Of a DNA stretch of 64,000 bases, positions 7,741 through 18,041 are shown piece after piece. The notes below the pieces were generated by a model, which worked only from the letters and a program-made list of their open reading frames with translations, was not told the origin of the DNA and did not search any database. The DNA is from Salipiger sp. H15 (GTDB lineage Bacteria; Pseudomonadota; Alphaproteobacteria; Rhodobacterales; Rhodobacteraceae). A program made the position numbers and the translations under genes. Position 1 is the stretch's first letter. Each line of letters begins with the position of its first letter. The stretch covers positions 1,099,501 through 1,163,500 of the forward strand of contig NZ_CP123385.1 of the NCBI RefSeq assembly GCF_040409955.1. The letters run 5' to 3'.

Positions 7741-8130
7741 ATGGCCCACGAGTTTCCGGTGCGTGTCTACTACGAGGACACCGACATGGCGGGGATCGTC
7801 TACCACGCCAATTACCTCAAGTATATCGAGCGCGCCCGCTCAGACTGGGTGCGCGCCCGCGGCATCGACCAGAACGCCCTGCGCGAGGGCGAGGGGCTGG
7901 TCTTCGTGGTGCGACGGCTCGAGGCCGATTACCTCGGCCCGGCCCGGTTCGACGACGAGCTGGTGGTGCTCACCGAGGTGAAATCGGTCTCGGGCGTGCG
8001 GCTCGGGCTCACGCAGGAGGTCCGCCGCGCCGGCAAGCCGCTCTTCCGCGCCGAGGTGACGCTGGTGGCGATCACCGCCGACGGCCATCCCGCGCGCCTG
8101 CCCGCCGCGATCCGCCAGCAGGTGCACTGA
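7741..8130 (+). CDS. ybgC: Tol-Pal-associated acyl-CoA thioesterase
   Basis: This is a 129-residue hot-dog-fold thioesterase. The signature YYEDTDMAGIVYHANYLKY holds the conserved catalytic Asp and the His/Tyr region of the 4HBT family. The length matches YbgC. In proteobacteria YbgC hydrolyses short acyl-CoA thioesters and is encoded at the head of the tol-pal cluster. The ATG at 7741 follows AGGGAG at optimal distance, which decides the start over an upstream in-frame codon. Here it is separated from tolQ by 233 bases containing a separate promoter candidate and a hairpin, so tight coupling with tolQ is not obligatory. Confidence 0.93.
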   Translation: MAHEFPVRVYYEDTDMAGIVYHANYLKYIERARSDWVRARGIDQNALREGEGLVFVVRRLEADYLGPARFDDELVVLTEVKSVSGVRLGLTQEVRRAGKPLFRAEVTLVAITADGHPARLPAAIRQQVH

Positions 8131-8271
8131 GCGCTGGCCTCCGGGCGCGGCGCCGCCGCTCCGGAGCGTCCTCCGCCCGTGCGCGGTGCCGGGGCGCCCG
8201 CCTTCCGCGGCGGTAATGGGCGAATTCCTGCGAAAATTCCCCGATTTCACCGCGCAGATGACGGCAATGTG

Positions 8272-8333
8272 TTGGAGTCCACCCTGCAAATCAGCTACAC
8301 AGGCCTCTAATCAGAGCCTCGGCTAGAGAGGCC
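8272..8333 (+). promoter_or_regulatory. Candidate tolQ promoter and 5' leader hairpin
   Basis: TTGGAG (8272-8277) and CTACAC (8295-8300) are 17 bases apart. Immediately downstream, GGCCTCT (8302-8308) pairs with AGAGGCC (8327-8333), with a nested AGCC-TC-GGCT inside. The leader of the tolQRA transcript could thus start with a hairpin about 30 bases before the tolQ start. The rest of the ybgC-tolQ gap shows a CGCTCCGGAGCG palindrome at 8157-8168, possibly ending ybgC transcription. Confidence 0.35.
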
Positions 8334-8363
8334 ATGTCATAGCCCATGAGGAAGAGCAGGCTT

Positions 8364-9059
8364 ATGGACGCAAATACCCTTGCGCTCGCGCAGGAGATCG
8401 ACTTCTCCATGTGGGGGCTCTTCGCCCGCGCCACGCTGACCGTCAAACTGGTGATGCTGATGCTGATCCTGTCCTCGGTCTGGGCCTGGGCCATCATCTT
8501 CGAGAAGATCGTCGCCTATCGCAAGGCCCGTCGCGAGGCCGCCATCTTCGACCGTGCCTTCTGGTCCGGCGAGCCGCTGGACGAGCTCTTCGACCAGATC
8601 GGGCCCGAGCCGCGCGGCCGCGCGCAGCGGGTCTTCGCCGCCGGCATGACCGAGTGGCGCCGCTCGCACCGCGGCGACGGCGGGATGATCGCCAACGCCT
8701 CGGCGCGGATCGACCGCTCGATGGACGTCGCCATCCAGAAGGAGGCCGAGGACCTGCAGCGCGGGCTGCCAGTGCTGGCCACCGTCGCCTCGGCCGCGCC
8801 CTTCGTCGGCCTCTTCGGCACGGTCTGGGGGATCATGCACGCCTTCATCGAGATCGCACAGCAGCAGGACACCTCGCTGGTGGTCGTGGCCCCCGGCATC
8901 GCCGAGGCGCTCTTCGCCACGGCGCTGGGTCTCGTCGCGGCCATCCCGGCGGTGATCTTCTACAACAAGCTCTCGGCCGACTCGGACCGCGTGATCGCGG
9001 GCTACGAGGCCTTTGCCGACGAGTTCTCGACCATCCTCTCGCGCCAGCTGGATTCCTGA
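8364..9059 (+). CDS. tolQ: Tol-Pal system proton channel subunit TolQ
   Basis: The 231-residue protein has the TolQ/ExbB/MotA layout: one N-terminal membrane helix (near residues 17-40), a cytoplasmic loop, and two C-terminal helices containing PFVGLFGTVWGIMHAF and ALFATALGLVAAIPAV, the helices that line the proton path. With TolR it uses the proton gradient to energise TolA and hold the outer membrane during division. The ATG at 8364 is preferred to the one at 8346 because AGGAAGAG lies just before it. TolR follows after three bases. Confidence 0.95.
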   Translation: MDANTLALAQEIDFSMWGLFARATLTVKLVMLMLILSSVWAWAIIFEKIVAYRKARREAAIFDRAFWSGEPLDELFDQIGPEPRGRAQRVFAAGMTEWRRSHRGDGGMIANASARIDRSMDVAIQKEAEDLQRGLPVLATVASAAPFVGLFGTVWGIMHAFIEIAQQQDTSLVVVAPGIAEALFATALGLVAAIPAVIFYNKLSADSDRVIAGYEAFADEFSTILSRQLDS

Positions 9060-9062
9060 TCC

Positions 9063-9557
9063 ATGGCCGGGGGCGTGATGAAAAAAGGGGGCGGCGGAGG
9101 CCGCCGTCGTCGGCGCCGCAGCGGCGGGGGCGGGGGTCAGGCCATGGCCGAGATCAACGTCACGCCGATGGTGGACGTGATGCTGGTGCTGCTGATCATC
9201 TTCATGGTCGCGGCGCCGCTGCTGACCGTGGGCGTGCCGGTGGAGCTGCCGAAGACCGCCGCCTCGTCGCTGCCGAACGAGGCCGAGGAGCCGCTGACCG
9301 TGACCATCGCCGCCGACGGCATGGTGATGATCCAGACCACCGAAGTGCCGATGAACGAGCTGACGCCGCGCCTGCAGGCGATCGCCGCCGAGCGCAGCGA
9401 TGACCGCATCTTCCTGCGGGCCGACGGCGCGGTGCCCTATAACACCGTCGCCCAGGTCATGGGCGCGCTGAACCGCGGCGGCTTCTCGTCGATCGGTCTC
9501 GTCACCGACGCGGGTGGCCCGGCACTGGACGGCACCGCCCCCGCGGCCGGCAACTGA
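9063..9557 (+). CDS. tolR: Tol-Pal system protein TolR
   Basis: The 164-residue product belongs to the ExbD/TolR family. A cytoplasmic tail extremely rich in glycine and arginine is followed by INVTPMVDVMLVLLIIFMV, which holds the conserved aspartate of the single membrane helix. A periplasmic domain of about 110 residues follows. It partners TolQ as stator of the proton-driven motor. The start at 9063 has only a weak ribosome site, and a second ATG at 9078 is possible. The poly-glycine/poly-arginine tail is longer than in enteric TolR but common in this family of bacteria. tolA starts 10 bases after the stop. Confidence 0.95.
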   Translation: MAGGVMKKGGGGGRRRRRRSGGGGGQAMAEINVTPMVDVMLVLLIIFMVAAPLLTVGVPVELPKTAASSLPNEAEEPLTVTIAADGMVMIQTTEVPMNELTPRLQAIAAERSDDRIFLRADGAVPYNTVAQVMGALNRGGFSSIGLVTDAGGPALDGTAPAAGN

Positions 9558-9567
9558 GGGAGCGCCC

Positions 9568-10818
9568 TTGCGCAGGAACCTCTATATCTCGGGCGCATTG
9601 CACCTTGCCGTGATCCTCTGGGCGATCTTCGGCAACGTGTTCCGTCCCGATCCGCCGCAGGTCGAGACCTCGGCGGTCACGGTGATCTCGGAGGCCGAGT
9701 TCGCCGCGATCACCCGTGCCGCGCAGTCGCCGGAAACGGCGCAGGAGATCGACGCGCCGCCCGCGCCCTCGCCCGATGCGCGGCCAGCCGCGCGGCCGGA
9801 GCCCTCCGAGCCGGAGCCCGCCCCCAATGCCGAGCCGCCCGCGCCGACCCCCGAGCCCGAGCCGGAACCCGAGCCCATGCCCGAGCCGGTCGCGCCGCCG
9901 ACGCCGGTGACGCCGCCCGACACCACGCTGCCGGTCGCCCCGCCGCAGCCCGAGGCCTCGGCCCCGCCGCCGGTGCTCGCCCCCGAGCGCGCCGAGCGTC
10001 CGGTGCCGCGCCCCGCGCCGCGCGTCGCACCCGAGCCGGTGGCCCCGCCCGAGCCCGACACCAAGGTCGCCGAGGAGGTCCAGAAGGCCGCCGAGGCGGA
10101 ATCGGAGTCGGCCGAGGTGGTCGAGCAGGAGCAGGAAGCGACCGCCCCCGAGGAGGTCGCGACCGAGATCGTGACCGAGGCCGAGAAGCCCGCGGCCGCC
10201 GAGGAACCGACGCCGCCCGATCCCACGCTCGCCCCCGATGCCTCGCGCCGTCCGCTGACCCGGCCGACCCAGCTTGCCCAGCGTCCCGAACCCGAGACGC
10301 CGAAGCCGGCCGAGAAGCCCGCGGAGAAACCGGCCGAGAAGCCGGTGGAAAAGCCCGCCGAGAAGCCGAAGACCGAGACCGCGAAGACCGAGACGCCCAA
10401 GCCCGCCGCGCCGGAGCCTGCCGAGGATGCCGTCGCCGATGCCATCGCGCAGGCGCTGGCCGCCGGGGGCGCCGCCGAGGAGCGCGGACCCGCCGGTCCG
10501 CCGCTCACGCAGGGCGAGCGCGACTCGCTGCGCGTCGCGGTGCAGAAGTGCTGGGTTGTCGACGTCGGCAGCCAGGCCGCCAACGTGACGGTCACCGTCA
10601 GCATGGACATGGAGCCCGGTGGCCGGGTGGTCTCGTCCTCGCTGAAGCTGCTGGGCTCGTCCGGCGGCGACGCGGCGGCGGCCGAGACCGCCTTCCAGAA
10701 CGCGCGCCGGGCGATCCTGCGCTGCCAGGCCGACGGCTACCCGCTTCCGGCGGACAAGTACGACCAGTGGAAGACCATCGAAATGACCTTCAACCCCGAG
10801 CAGATGAGGCTGCGGTGA
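9568..10818 (+). CDS. tolA: Tol-Pal system protein TolA (long proline/glutamate-rich linker)
   Basis: The 416-residue protein has one N-terminal membrane helix ([18 protein letters not shown]). A very long low-complexity region rich in Pro, Glu and Ala follows (about residues 60-300), including [11 protein letters not shown] repeats. It ends in a small globular domain from about residue 315 ([14 protein letters not shown] to the end) like TolA/TonB C-terminal domains. TolA spans the periplasm and links the TolQR motor to Pal and TolB. TTG at 9568 is the best start: GAGGGAG lies before it, and the upstream in-frame ATG at 9514 would sit inside tolR and lacks a site. Sequence conservation is low, so identity rests on position and architecture. 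Confidence 0.9.
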   Translation: MRRNLYISGALHLAVILWAIFGNVFRPDPPQVETSAVTVISEAEFAAITRAAQSPETAQEIDAPPAPSPDARPAARPEPSEPEPAPNAEPPAPTPEPEPEPEPMPEPVAPPTPVTPPDTTLPVAPPQPEASAPPPVLAPERAERPVPRPAPRVAPEPVAPPEPDTKVAEEVQKAAEAESESAEVVEQEQEATAPEEVATEIVTEAEKPAAAEEPTPPDPTLAPDASRRPLTRPTQLAQRPEPETPKPAEKPAEKPAEKPVEKPAEKPKTETAKTETPKPAAPEPAEDAVADAIAQALAAGGAAEERGPAGPPLTQGERDSLRVAVQKCWVVDVGSQAANVTVTVSMDMEPGGRVVSSSLKLLGSSGGDAAAAETAFQNARRAILRCQADGYPLPADKYDQWKTIEMTFNPEQMRLR

Positions 10819-10863
10819 CCGCCCTTTCAGCAAGGAACTGCGCAGGCCGCGCGTTGCGGCGCT

Positions 10864-10892
10864 TTGTCCGGGGCACCTCCCCGCGCTATGTA
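10864..10892 (+). promoter_or_regulatory. Candidate internal promoter for tolB
   Basis: TTGTCC at 10864-10869 and TATGTA at 10887-10892 are separated by exactly 17 bases, within the 140-base tolA-tolB gap. This is one of the better sigma-70-like matches in the window and would allow tolB-pal-cpoB expression apart from tolQRA. Confidence 0.45.
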
Positions 10893-10958
10893 TGCCCCGA
10901 GGCAGTCACCTCGACGGCACACAAGCGCGGCGGCGCGACCGGGAAGGAGAACACGAGC

Positions 10959-12296
10959 ATGACAAGACTACTGGCCCTCATCCTTGCCCCCGTCCTGACG
11001 GTGGCCACGGCGGCGGGGCTGGCCGCACCGGCGCAGGCCCAGAGCGGCCCCCTGCGCATCGAGATCACCGAGGGCGTGGTCGAGCCGCTGCCCTTCGCAG
11101 TGCCCGACTTCGTCGCCGAGACCGGCGACGCGGGGCAATACGCGCAGCAGATCAGCCGGGTGATCGCCGAGGACCTGACTGGCACCGGCCTCTTCCGCGA
11201 AATTCCGCGCGACGCGCATATCAGCCGCGTTTCGAACTTCTCGAGCCCGATCCAGTTCTCGGACTGGAAGGCGATCAACGCGCAGGCGCTGATCACCGGG
11301 GCGGTGTCCTCGGACGGGTCGGGCAAGCTCACCGCCAAGTTCCGCGTCTGGGACGTCTTCGCCGGGGCCGAGTTGGGGCAGGGGATGCAGTTCTCGGCCA
11401 CCGCCGACGGCTGGCGCCGCCTCGCGCACAAGGTCGCGGACCAGGTCTACTCGCGGATCACCGGCGAGAGCGGCTATTTCGACAGCCGCGTGGTCTTCGT
11501 CTCCGAGACCGGGCCGAAGGACGGGCGCGCCAAGCGCCTTGCGGTCATGGACTATGACGGCGCCAACGTGCAGTTCCTGACCTCGAGCAACTCGATCGTG
11601 ATCGCGCCGCGCTTCTCGCCGAACGGCAGCCGCGTGCTCTACACCAGCTACGAGACCGGCGAGCCGCGCATCCACGTGCTCGACGTGGGCTCGGTGCAGA
11701 GCCGGATGCTGCCGACCACCGACGGGGTGATGAGCTTCGCGCCGCGCTTCTCGCCGGACGGCTCGCAGCTGCTCTACTCGATGACCCGCGGCTCGAACAC
11801 CGACATCTACGCGATGGACATCAACTCCGGCCAGACCCGGCAGCTGACCACCGCGCCCTCGATCGAGACCGGCGCGAGCTTCTCGCCGGACGGCAGCCGC
11901 ATCGTCTTCGAGAGCGACCGCTCGGGCAGCCAGCAGCTCTACGTCATGCCGGTGGGCGGCGGCGAGCCGACGCGGATCAGCTTCGGCCAGGGCCGCTACG
12001 GCACGCCGGTCTGGTCGCCGCGCGGGGACCTCATCGCCTTCACCAAGCAGAACGCGGGCCGGTTCCACATCGGCGTGATGCGCACCGACGGTTCCGAGGA
12101 GCGGCTGCTGACGGCCTCCTTCCTCGACGAGGGCCCGACCTGGGCTCCGAACGGCCGGGTGCTGATGTTCGCGCGGGAAACCCAGGGTGCCGGCGGGGCG
12201 AGCTCGCTCTATTCGGTCGACGTCTCGGGGCGGAACCTGAGGCGGGTGCGCACGCCGGACGGGGCCTCGGACCCGAGCTGGGGCCCGCTGCAATAA
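10959..12296 (+). CDS. tolB: Tol-Pal system beta-propeller protein TolB
   Basis: The 445-residue periplasmic protein has a signal peptide ending near APAQAQS. An N-terminal domain (about residues 30-160) is followed by a six-bladed beta-propeller with WD40-like PD40 repeats: [44 protein letters not shown] and so on. TolB binds Pal and TolA and shuttles between them during outer-membrane constriction. The ATG at 10959 follows GGGAAGGAG and begins the signal peptide; upstream codons extend into tolA. A GC hairpin follows the stop. Confidence 0.96.
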   Translation: MTRLLALILAPVLTVATAAGLAAPAQAQSGPLRIEITEGVVEPLPFAVPDFVAETGDAGQYAQQISRVIAEDLTGTGLFREIPRDAHISRVSNFSSPIQFSDWKAINAQALITGAVSSDGSGKLTAKFRVWDVFAGAELGQGMQFSATADGWRRLAHKVADQVYSRITGESGYFDSRVVFVSETGPKDGRAKRLAVMDYDGANVQFLTSSNSIVIAPRFSPNGSRVLYTSYETGEPRIHVLDVGSVQSRMLPTTDGVMSFAPRFSPDGSQLLYSMTRGSNTDIYAMDINSGQTRQLTTAPSIETGASFSPDGSRIVFESDRSGSQQLYVMPVGGGEPTRISFGQGRYGTPVWSPRGDLIAFTKQNAGRFHIGVMRTDGSEERLLTASFLDEGPTWAPNGRVLMFARETQGAGGASSLYSVDVSGRNLRRVRTPDGASDPSWGPLQ

Positions 12297-12304
12297 CGGG
12301 GGCC

Positions 12305-12322
12305 GGGCGGGGAAACCCGCCC
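12305..12322 (+). terminator. GC hairpin after tolB
   Basis: GGGCGGG-GAAA-CCCGCCC forms a 7-base stem with a stable tetraloop, 9 bases after the tolB stop. There is no T-tract, so it may be a pause or mRNA-stabilising hairpin rather than a full terminator. The remaining 150 bases before pal hold no gene and no convincing promoter. Confidence 0.4.
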
Positions 12323-12473
12323 GCCCCTCGTCCGCGGCAACGCCTATACCTTTGCGCCGTGGCGCCGGAAACAATCCTCTCAAAAGGGTTATCCGGCCCG
12401 TGATGCGCAACGTTCCCAAGGCTTTCACGCTGTGATAGCGTTGCTGCAAACACACGAGCAGGACAGTGATCCA

Positions 12474-13013
12474 ATGACATATCTTCCGAAGGTTCTGATG
12501 CTGGTGGCCGGGCTTGGCCTCGCCGCCTGTACCAACCCGGACCGCTTCAACGACGGCGCCAACGGTGCCGGCGCCGGTGGCGCAGGCTACGGCAACGGTT
12601 CCGGCGTGAACGGCGGCTACCTCGACGGTTCCGCCAGCGACCCGCGGTCGCCCGCCTACTTCAACCAGGCGATCGGTGACCGCGTCCTCTTCGCCGTCGA
12701 CCAGTCGACGCTCTCGCCCGACGCGCAGAACACGCTGAACGCGCAGGCGCAGTGGCTGATGACCAACTCCGACTACCTTGCCGTGATCGAAGGCCACGCC
12801 GACGAGCAGGGCACCCGCGAGTACAACATCGCGCTCGGCGCACGCCGTGCCAACGCGGTGATGGAGTACCTGATCTCCAAGGGCGTGGCGCCGAGCCGCC
12901 TGCGCCAGATCTCCTACGGCAAGGAACGCCCGGTCGAGGTCTGCTCGCAGGAAGCGTGCTACGCCAAGAACCGCCGCGCGGTGACGGTGATCTCCATGGG
13001 CATGTCGAGCTGA
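12474..13013 (+). CDS. pal: Peptidoglycan-associated lipoprotein Pal
   Basis: The 179-residue lipoprotein has a short signal peptide with the lipobox LGLAAC (lipid-modified Cys19) and a glycine/asparagine-rich linker. An OmpA-like peptidoglycan-binding domain follows from about residue 65. The diaminopimelate-binding signature is visible as EGHADEQGTREYNIALG, with RAN.V..YL following. Pal anchors the outer membrane to peptidoglycan and is the terminal partner of TolB and TolA. The start at 12474 was chosen because it begins the signal peptide directly; the frame is open 42 bases further upstream without a site. cpoB starts 10 bases after the stop. Confidence 0.96.
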   Translation: MTYLPKVLMLVAGLGLAACTNPDRFNDGANGAGAGGAGYGNGSGVNGGYLDGSASDPRSPAYFNQAIGDRVLFAVDQSTLSPDAQNTLNAQAQWLMTNSDYLAVIEGHADEQGTREYNIALGARRANAVMEYLISKGVAPSRLRQISYGKERPVEVCSQEACYAKNRRAVTVISMGMSS

Positions 13014-13023
13014 GGCGGATCGG

Positions 13024-13863
13024 ATGCGTCTGACCGGCATCGCCCTCTGCCTGGGCCTGATCGCCACCGGCGCGCAGGCCCAGCAAACCGAGACCCTGGC
13101 GGACCTCCGCCAGGAACTCACCCAGCTGAGCGGCGAGCTTCAGAAGCTCAAGCGTGAGCTGAACACCACGGGCATCAGCTCGATGAACGTGCCCGCCAGC
13201 ACGCTCGACCGCGTCAACGCGATCGAGGCGGAGCTGTCGCGCGTCACCGCGAAGACCGAGGAGCTGAGCCACCGCATCGACAGCGTCGTGTCGGACGGCA
13301 CCAACCGCATCGGCGACCTCGAGTTCCGCATCTGCGAGATCGAGCCCGGCTGCGACATCGGCAACGTCGGCCAGACCGCCCCGCTCGGCGGGCAGGCACC
13401 CGCCACCGCGGGCGCTGCGACCCCGGCGCCCGCGCCGGCCAATACCGCGACGACGCTGCCCTCGGGCGGTGCCCAGCTTGCCGTCGGCGAAGAGACGGAT
13501 TTCCGGCGGGCGCAGGAGGCGCTCGCCAACGGTGACTTTCAATCCGCCGCGGAAAAGTTTGCGGCCTTCCGCCAGGCCTACCCGGGCTCTCCGCTAGAGG
13601 CGGCGAGCTACCTTGCCGAGGGGCAGGCGCTGAAAAAGGCCGGGGACACGCGCGAAGCGGCCCGGCGCTTCCTTGGCGCCTATGCCAACTACCCCGAGAG
13701 CGAGGTCGCGCCCGCCGCGCTCTGGCAGCTCGGGACTGCGCTGGGCGAGCTCGGCAGCACGACCGAGGCCTGCGTGACGCTGGGCGAGGTCGCGACCCGC
13801 TACCCGGGCACGCCCGAAGTCTCCGAGGCGCAGGCCGAGATGGGTCGCCTCGGCTGCCAGTGA
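13024..13863 (+). CDS. cpoB: Cell division coordinator CpoB (YbgF)
   Basis: The 279-residue protein has a signal peptide (cleaved after AQA near residue 19) and an N-terminal coiled coil with heptad leucines (LRQELTQLSGELQKLKREL). An Ala/Pro-rich linker follows at about residues 115-150. The C-terminus holds three TPR-like repeats beginning FRRAQEALANGDFQSAAEKF. This is the standard CpoB layout. CpoB links peptidoglycan synthesis to Tol-dependent outer-membrane constriction. Its stop codon overlaps the GTG start of tilS, so the two are translationally coupled. Confidence 0.93.
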   Translation: MRLTGIALCLGLIATGAQAQQTETLADLRQELTQLSGELQKLKRELNTTGISSMNVPASTLDRVNAIEAELSRVTAKTEELSHRIDSVVSDGTNRIGDLEFRICEIEPGCDIGNVGQTAPLGGQAPATAGAATPAPAPANTATTLPSGGAQLAVGEETDFRRAQEALANGDFQSAAEKFAAFRQAYPGSPLEAASYLAEGQALKKAGDTREAARRFLGAYANYPESEVAPAALWQLGTALGELGSTTEACVTLGEVATRYPGTPEVSEAQAEMGRLGCQ

Positions 13864-15191
13864 GGCAGCCCGGCGACATCCCGGTGGGCAGCACCCTCGA
13901 CCAGCGCTTCGCCGAAGCCATGGGCGCGGCGCTGGGGCCGGAATTCCCCGAAAGCATCGCCCTCGCCGTCTCCGGCGGGGGCGACAGCATGGCGATGCTG
14001 ACGCTGGCGCACAACTGGACCCATGTCTGGGGTGTGCGTCTGCGGGTGGTGACGGTCGACCACGGGCTGCGCCCCGAGGCGGCGGCCGAGGCCGAGATGG
14101 TCGCCGAGACCTGCGCCGAACTGGGCTGGGAGCACGCGACGCTTCGCTGGCACTGGGACGGGCAGGGCAATCTCATGGACGCGGCGCGGCGCGCCCGGCT
14201 TTCCCTCATCGACGACTGGCGCGGCGAGACGCGCGACGTGCTGCTGGCGCATACCGCCGACGACGTGGCCGAGAGCTTCGTCATGCGGCTTGCGCGCGGG
14301 GCAGGGGTCGAGGGGCTGTCGGCGATGCGCCCCGTGCGCGAGGTCCACGCCGGGCAGGGTGCGCCGATGCGGCTCGTCCGCCCCTGCCTTTCGATGCGCC
14401 GGGATGAACTGCGCCACTACCTGCGGGTGCTGCAGGGGCAATGGGTGGACGACCCTTCCAACGACGATGAAGGCTACGAACGGGTGCGCGCCCGCAAGCT
14501 GGTCGCCCGGCTCGAGGCCGAGGGCACGCTGACCGGCCCCGACCTGAGCGCCGCCGCGATGCGCATGGCGCGGGCCGCCGAGGCGCTGCGGGCGCGGGCG
14601 GCGCAGGTCTGGAACGAGATCGCGGCGCCCCTGCCTTTCCAGCGGCGCGGCGAGCTGCTCTGCGACCAGTCGGGGTTCCAGCGCGTCGAGCGCGACACCC
14701 AGCTTCGGCTGCTTTCAGCCGCCCTGCGCCATGTCTCGGGCACGCAGTACCCGCCGCGCGAGGCGCCGCTCGAGGCGCTGCTCGACCGGCTGCTCGGCGG
14801 CGGGGGCGGCACGTTGCATGGCTGCGAGGCGCGGATCGAGCGCGGCCGGATCGCCGTCTTTCGCGAGTTCGCCGCGGTGCGCGACCTTACGGTCCCGGCG
14901 GCCGAGGGCGCGCTCTGGGACGGGCGCTGGCGGCTGATGCGGAGCGTTCCCAGCGGCTTGACCCTGCGCGCGCTCGGCGAGGACGGCTGGGCGCAGCGGG
15001 ACCGCGAGACCGAGCCGCCGGTGCCCTTCCACGCCGCCCGCAGCGCCCCGGCGCTCTTCGACGGGGCCTGGCTCGTGGCCTGCGACGCGCTGCTGCGATC
15101 GGCGGAGGGCGCGCATTTCGATCACCTTGCCTTTGGCCGGGGGCACCTCGACTTCGCCGCTTTCCTGAAATCCGGCCCTGCTTCGGGGTGA
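13860..15191 (+). CDS. tilS: tRNA(Ile)-lysidine synthase TilS
   Basis: The 443-residue protein has the PP-loop ATP pyrophosphatase signature SGGGDS (residues 38-43), then VVTVDHGLR and HTADD. These are the motifs of TilS, which converts the wobble cytidine of the AUA-reading tRNA-Ile to lysidine. The N-terminal catalytic domain is clear (to about residue 220); the C-terminal part is divergent, as is usual. The start is GTG at 13860, overlapping the cpoB stop by four bases. That overlap, rather than a ribosome site, supports it. tilS followed by ftsH is a frequent bacterial neighbourhood. Confidence 0.92.
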   Translation: MRQPGDIPVGSTLDQRFAEAMGAALGPEFPESIALAVSGGGDSMAMLTLAHNWTHVWGVRLRVVTVDHGLRPEAAAEAEMVAETCAELGWEHATLRWHWDGQGNLMDAARRARLSLIDDWRGETRDVLLAHTADDVAESFVMRLARGAGVEGLSAMRPVREVHAGQGAPMRLVRPCLSMRRDELRHYLRVLQGQWVDDPSNDDEGYERVRARKLVARLEAEGTLTGPDLSAAAMRMARAAEALRARAAQVWNEIAAPLPFQRRGELLCDQSGFQRVERDTQLRLLSAALRHVSGTQYPPREAPLEALLDRLLGGGGGTLHGCEARIERGRIAVFREFAAVRDLTVPAAEGALWDGRWRLMRSVPSGLTLRALGEDGWAQRDRETEPPVPFHAARSAPALFDGAWLVACDALLRSAEGAHFDHLAFGRGHLDFAAFLKSGPASG

Positions 15192-15198
15192 AATCGCA

Positions 15199-15258
15199 TT
15201 GAACCGGCTGGCTCAGCCCTTATGTTAGGCTCACATCGCGGTTTCGAGAGGACCGCGA
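15199..15258 (+). promoter_or_regulatory. Candidate heat-shock-type promoter and leader hairpin for ftsH
   Basis: TTGAAC at 15199-15204 is followed by CTTATGT at 15219-15225, which fits the alphaproteobacterial RpoH pattern (CTTGAA, then CYTATNT) apart from ATTGAA in place of CTTGAA. It can also be read as TTGAAC-16-TATGTT for the housekeeping factor. Downstream, TCGCGGT (15236-15242) pairs with ACCGCGA (15252-15258), a 7-base leader hairpin ahead of the ribosome site. Confidence 0.45.
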
Positions 15259-15283
15259 GAGACGTCATTTTAGGAGGCCGTCC

Positions 15284-17197
<1,914 letters not shown>

Positions 17198-17219
17198 CCT
17201 GCGCCAGGCGATGAAACGG

Positions 17220-17250
17220 AAAACCCCGGAGCCCCGCGCTCCGGGGTTTT
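17220..17250 (+). terminator. Rho-independent terminator after ftsH
   Basis: A 13-base perfect stem (AAAACCCCGGAGC at 17220-17232, GCTCCGGGGTTTT at 17238-17250) with a 5-base loop and four T at its end. The A and T runs on both flanks would let it act in either direction. Confidence 0.9.
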
Positions 17251-17365
17251 GCCTTTCCGGCTCGCACCTTCCGGGCAGGGCGACAGGGGCGATACCCCCT
17301 CGACGCCGCCGCCGATCTGTGGCCCAACTCGGTCCCGTAACGTCAGTCTCCGAAGGATCCCGCCC

Positions 17366-17965
17366 ATGCCCGCGCTCATTCCCACCAGCTTCTCCGCCCG
17401 CATCACCTGGCTCGGACAGGTGCCGCTCGAGGGCGACAGCATCCGCTCGCAGGCGACCCAGGCGCTGGATCTGGGCTGGGGCGGACCCGAGGGCGAGCGG
17501 CATTCCGGGCGCACCCGCCCGTCCTGCTCGCGCGTGACCTCGCAGCACCCGCGCGGCACCGAGATCGCCAACGTCCGCCAGCTTGCCGTCATGTCGGCCG
17601 AGGAGATCGCCGAGATCGCCCGCACGCTGGGCCTCTCCGAGCTCGACCCGCAGCTGGCCGGGGCCACGCTGGTGCTCGAGGGCATTCCCGACTTCAGCCA
17701 CCTGCCGCCGTCGTCGCGGCTGCAGGGCCCGGACGGGGTGACGCTGGTCATCGACATGGAGAACCGTCCCTGCAACCTGCCCGCCCGCGAGATCGAGACC
17801 GAGCACGCGGGCCACGGCAAGGCGTTCAAGGCCGCGGCCAAGGGCAAGCGCGGCGTCACCGCCTGGGTCGAGCGCCCGGGGCGGCTGGCGCTGGGGGACG
17901 AGATGCGCCTGCACGTGCCCGACCAGCGCGTCTGGGCACACCTCAAGGCCTGCCGCAAGGGCTGA
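17366..17965 (+). CDS. MOSC domain protein
   Basis: The 199-residue product resembles a stand-alone MOSC domain, the C-terminal domain of molybdenum cofactor sulfurases. It carries the expected conserved cysteine in [12 protein letters not shown] and the closing segment [16 protein letters not shown] (here [12 protein letters not shown]). Such proteins are thought to bind or transfer sulfur in molybdenum-enzyme metabolism or detoxify N-hydroxylated compounds. The substrate is not known here. The start at 17366 follows GAAGGA. The gene stands alone between the ftsH terminator and fhs, 76 bases upstream of the latter. Nitrate reductase, a molybdoenzyme, is encoded 40 kb away, so a link is speculative. 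Confidence 0.8.
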   Translation: MPALIPTSFSARITWLGQVPLEGDSIRSQATQALDLGWGGPEGERHSGRTRPSCSRVTSQHPRGTEIANVRQLAVMSAEEIAEIARTLGLSELDPQLAGATLVLEGIPDFSHLPPSSRLQGPDGVTLVIDMENRPCNLPAREIETEHAGHGKAFKAAAKGKRGVTAWVERPGRLALGDEMRLHVPDQRVWAHLKACRKG

Positions 17966-18041
17966 GCGCTTCGCGCGTGACCGGCGCGCGGCGAGCGGCT
18001 ATGGAGGGGCGGACGACCAGACGGGAAGGAGGCCCCCGCCC

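Noticed and set aside
9514..9567. ATG start for TolA inside tolR
   Set aside because: It would overlap the tolR C-terminus by 44 bases and add Pro/Arg-rich residues before the membrane helix; the TTG at 9568 has a GAGGGAG site.
9582..10610. A Ser/Gly/Ala-rich minus-strand frame opposite tolA resembling a low-complexity surface protein
   Set aside because: Its composition is the antisense of the Pro/Glu-rich TolA linker; tolA is fixed by its place in the tol operon and its membrane helix and C-terminal domain.
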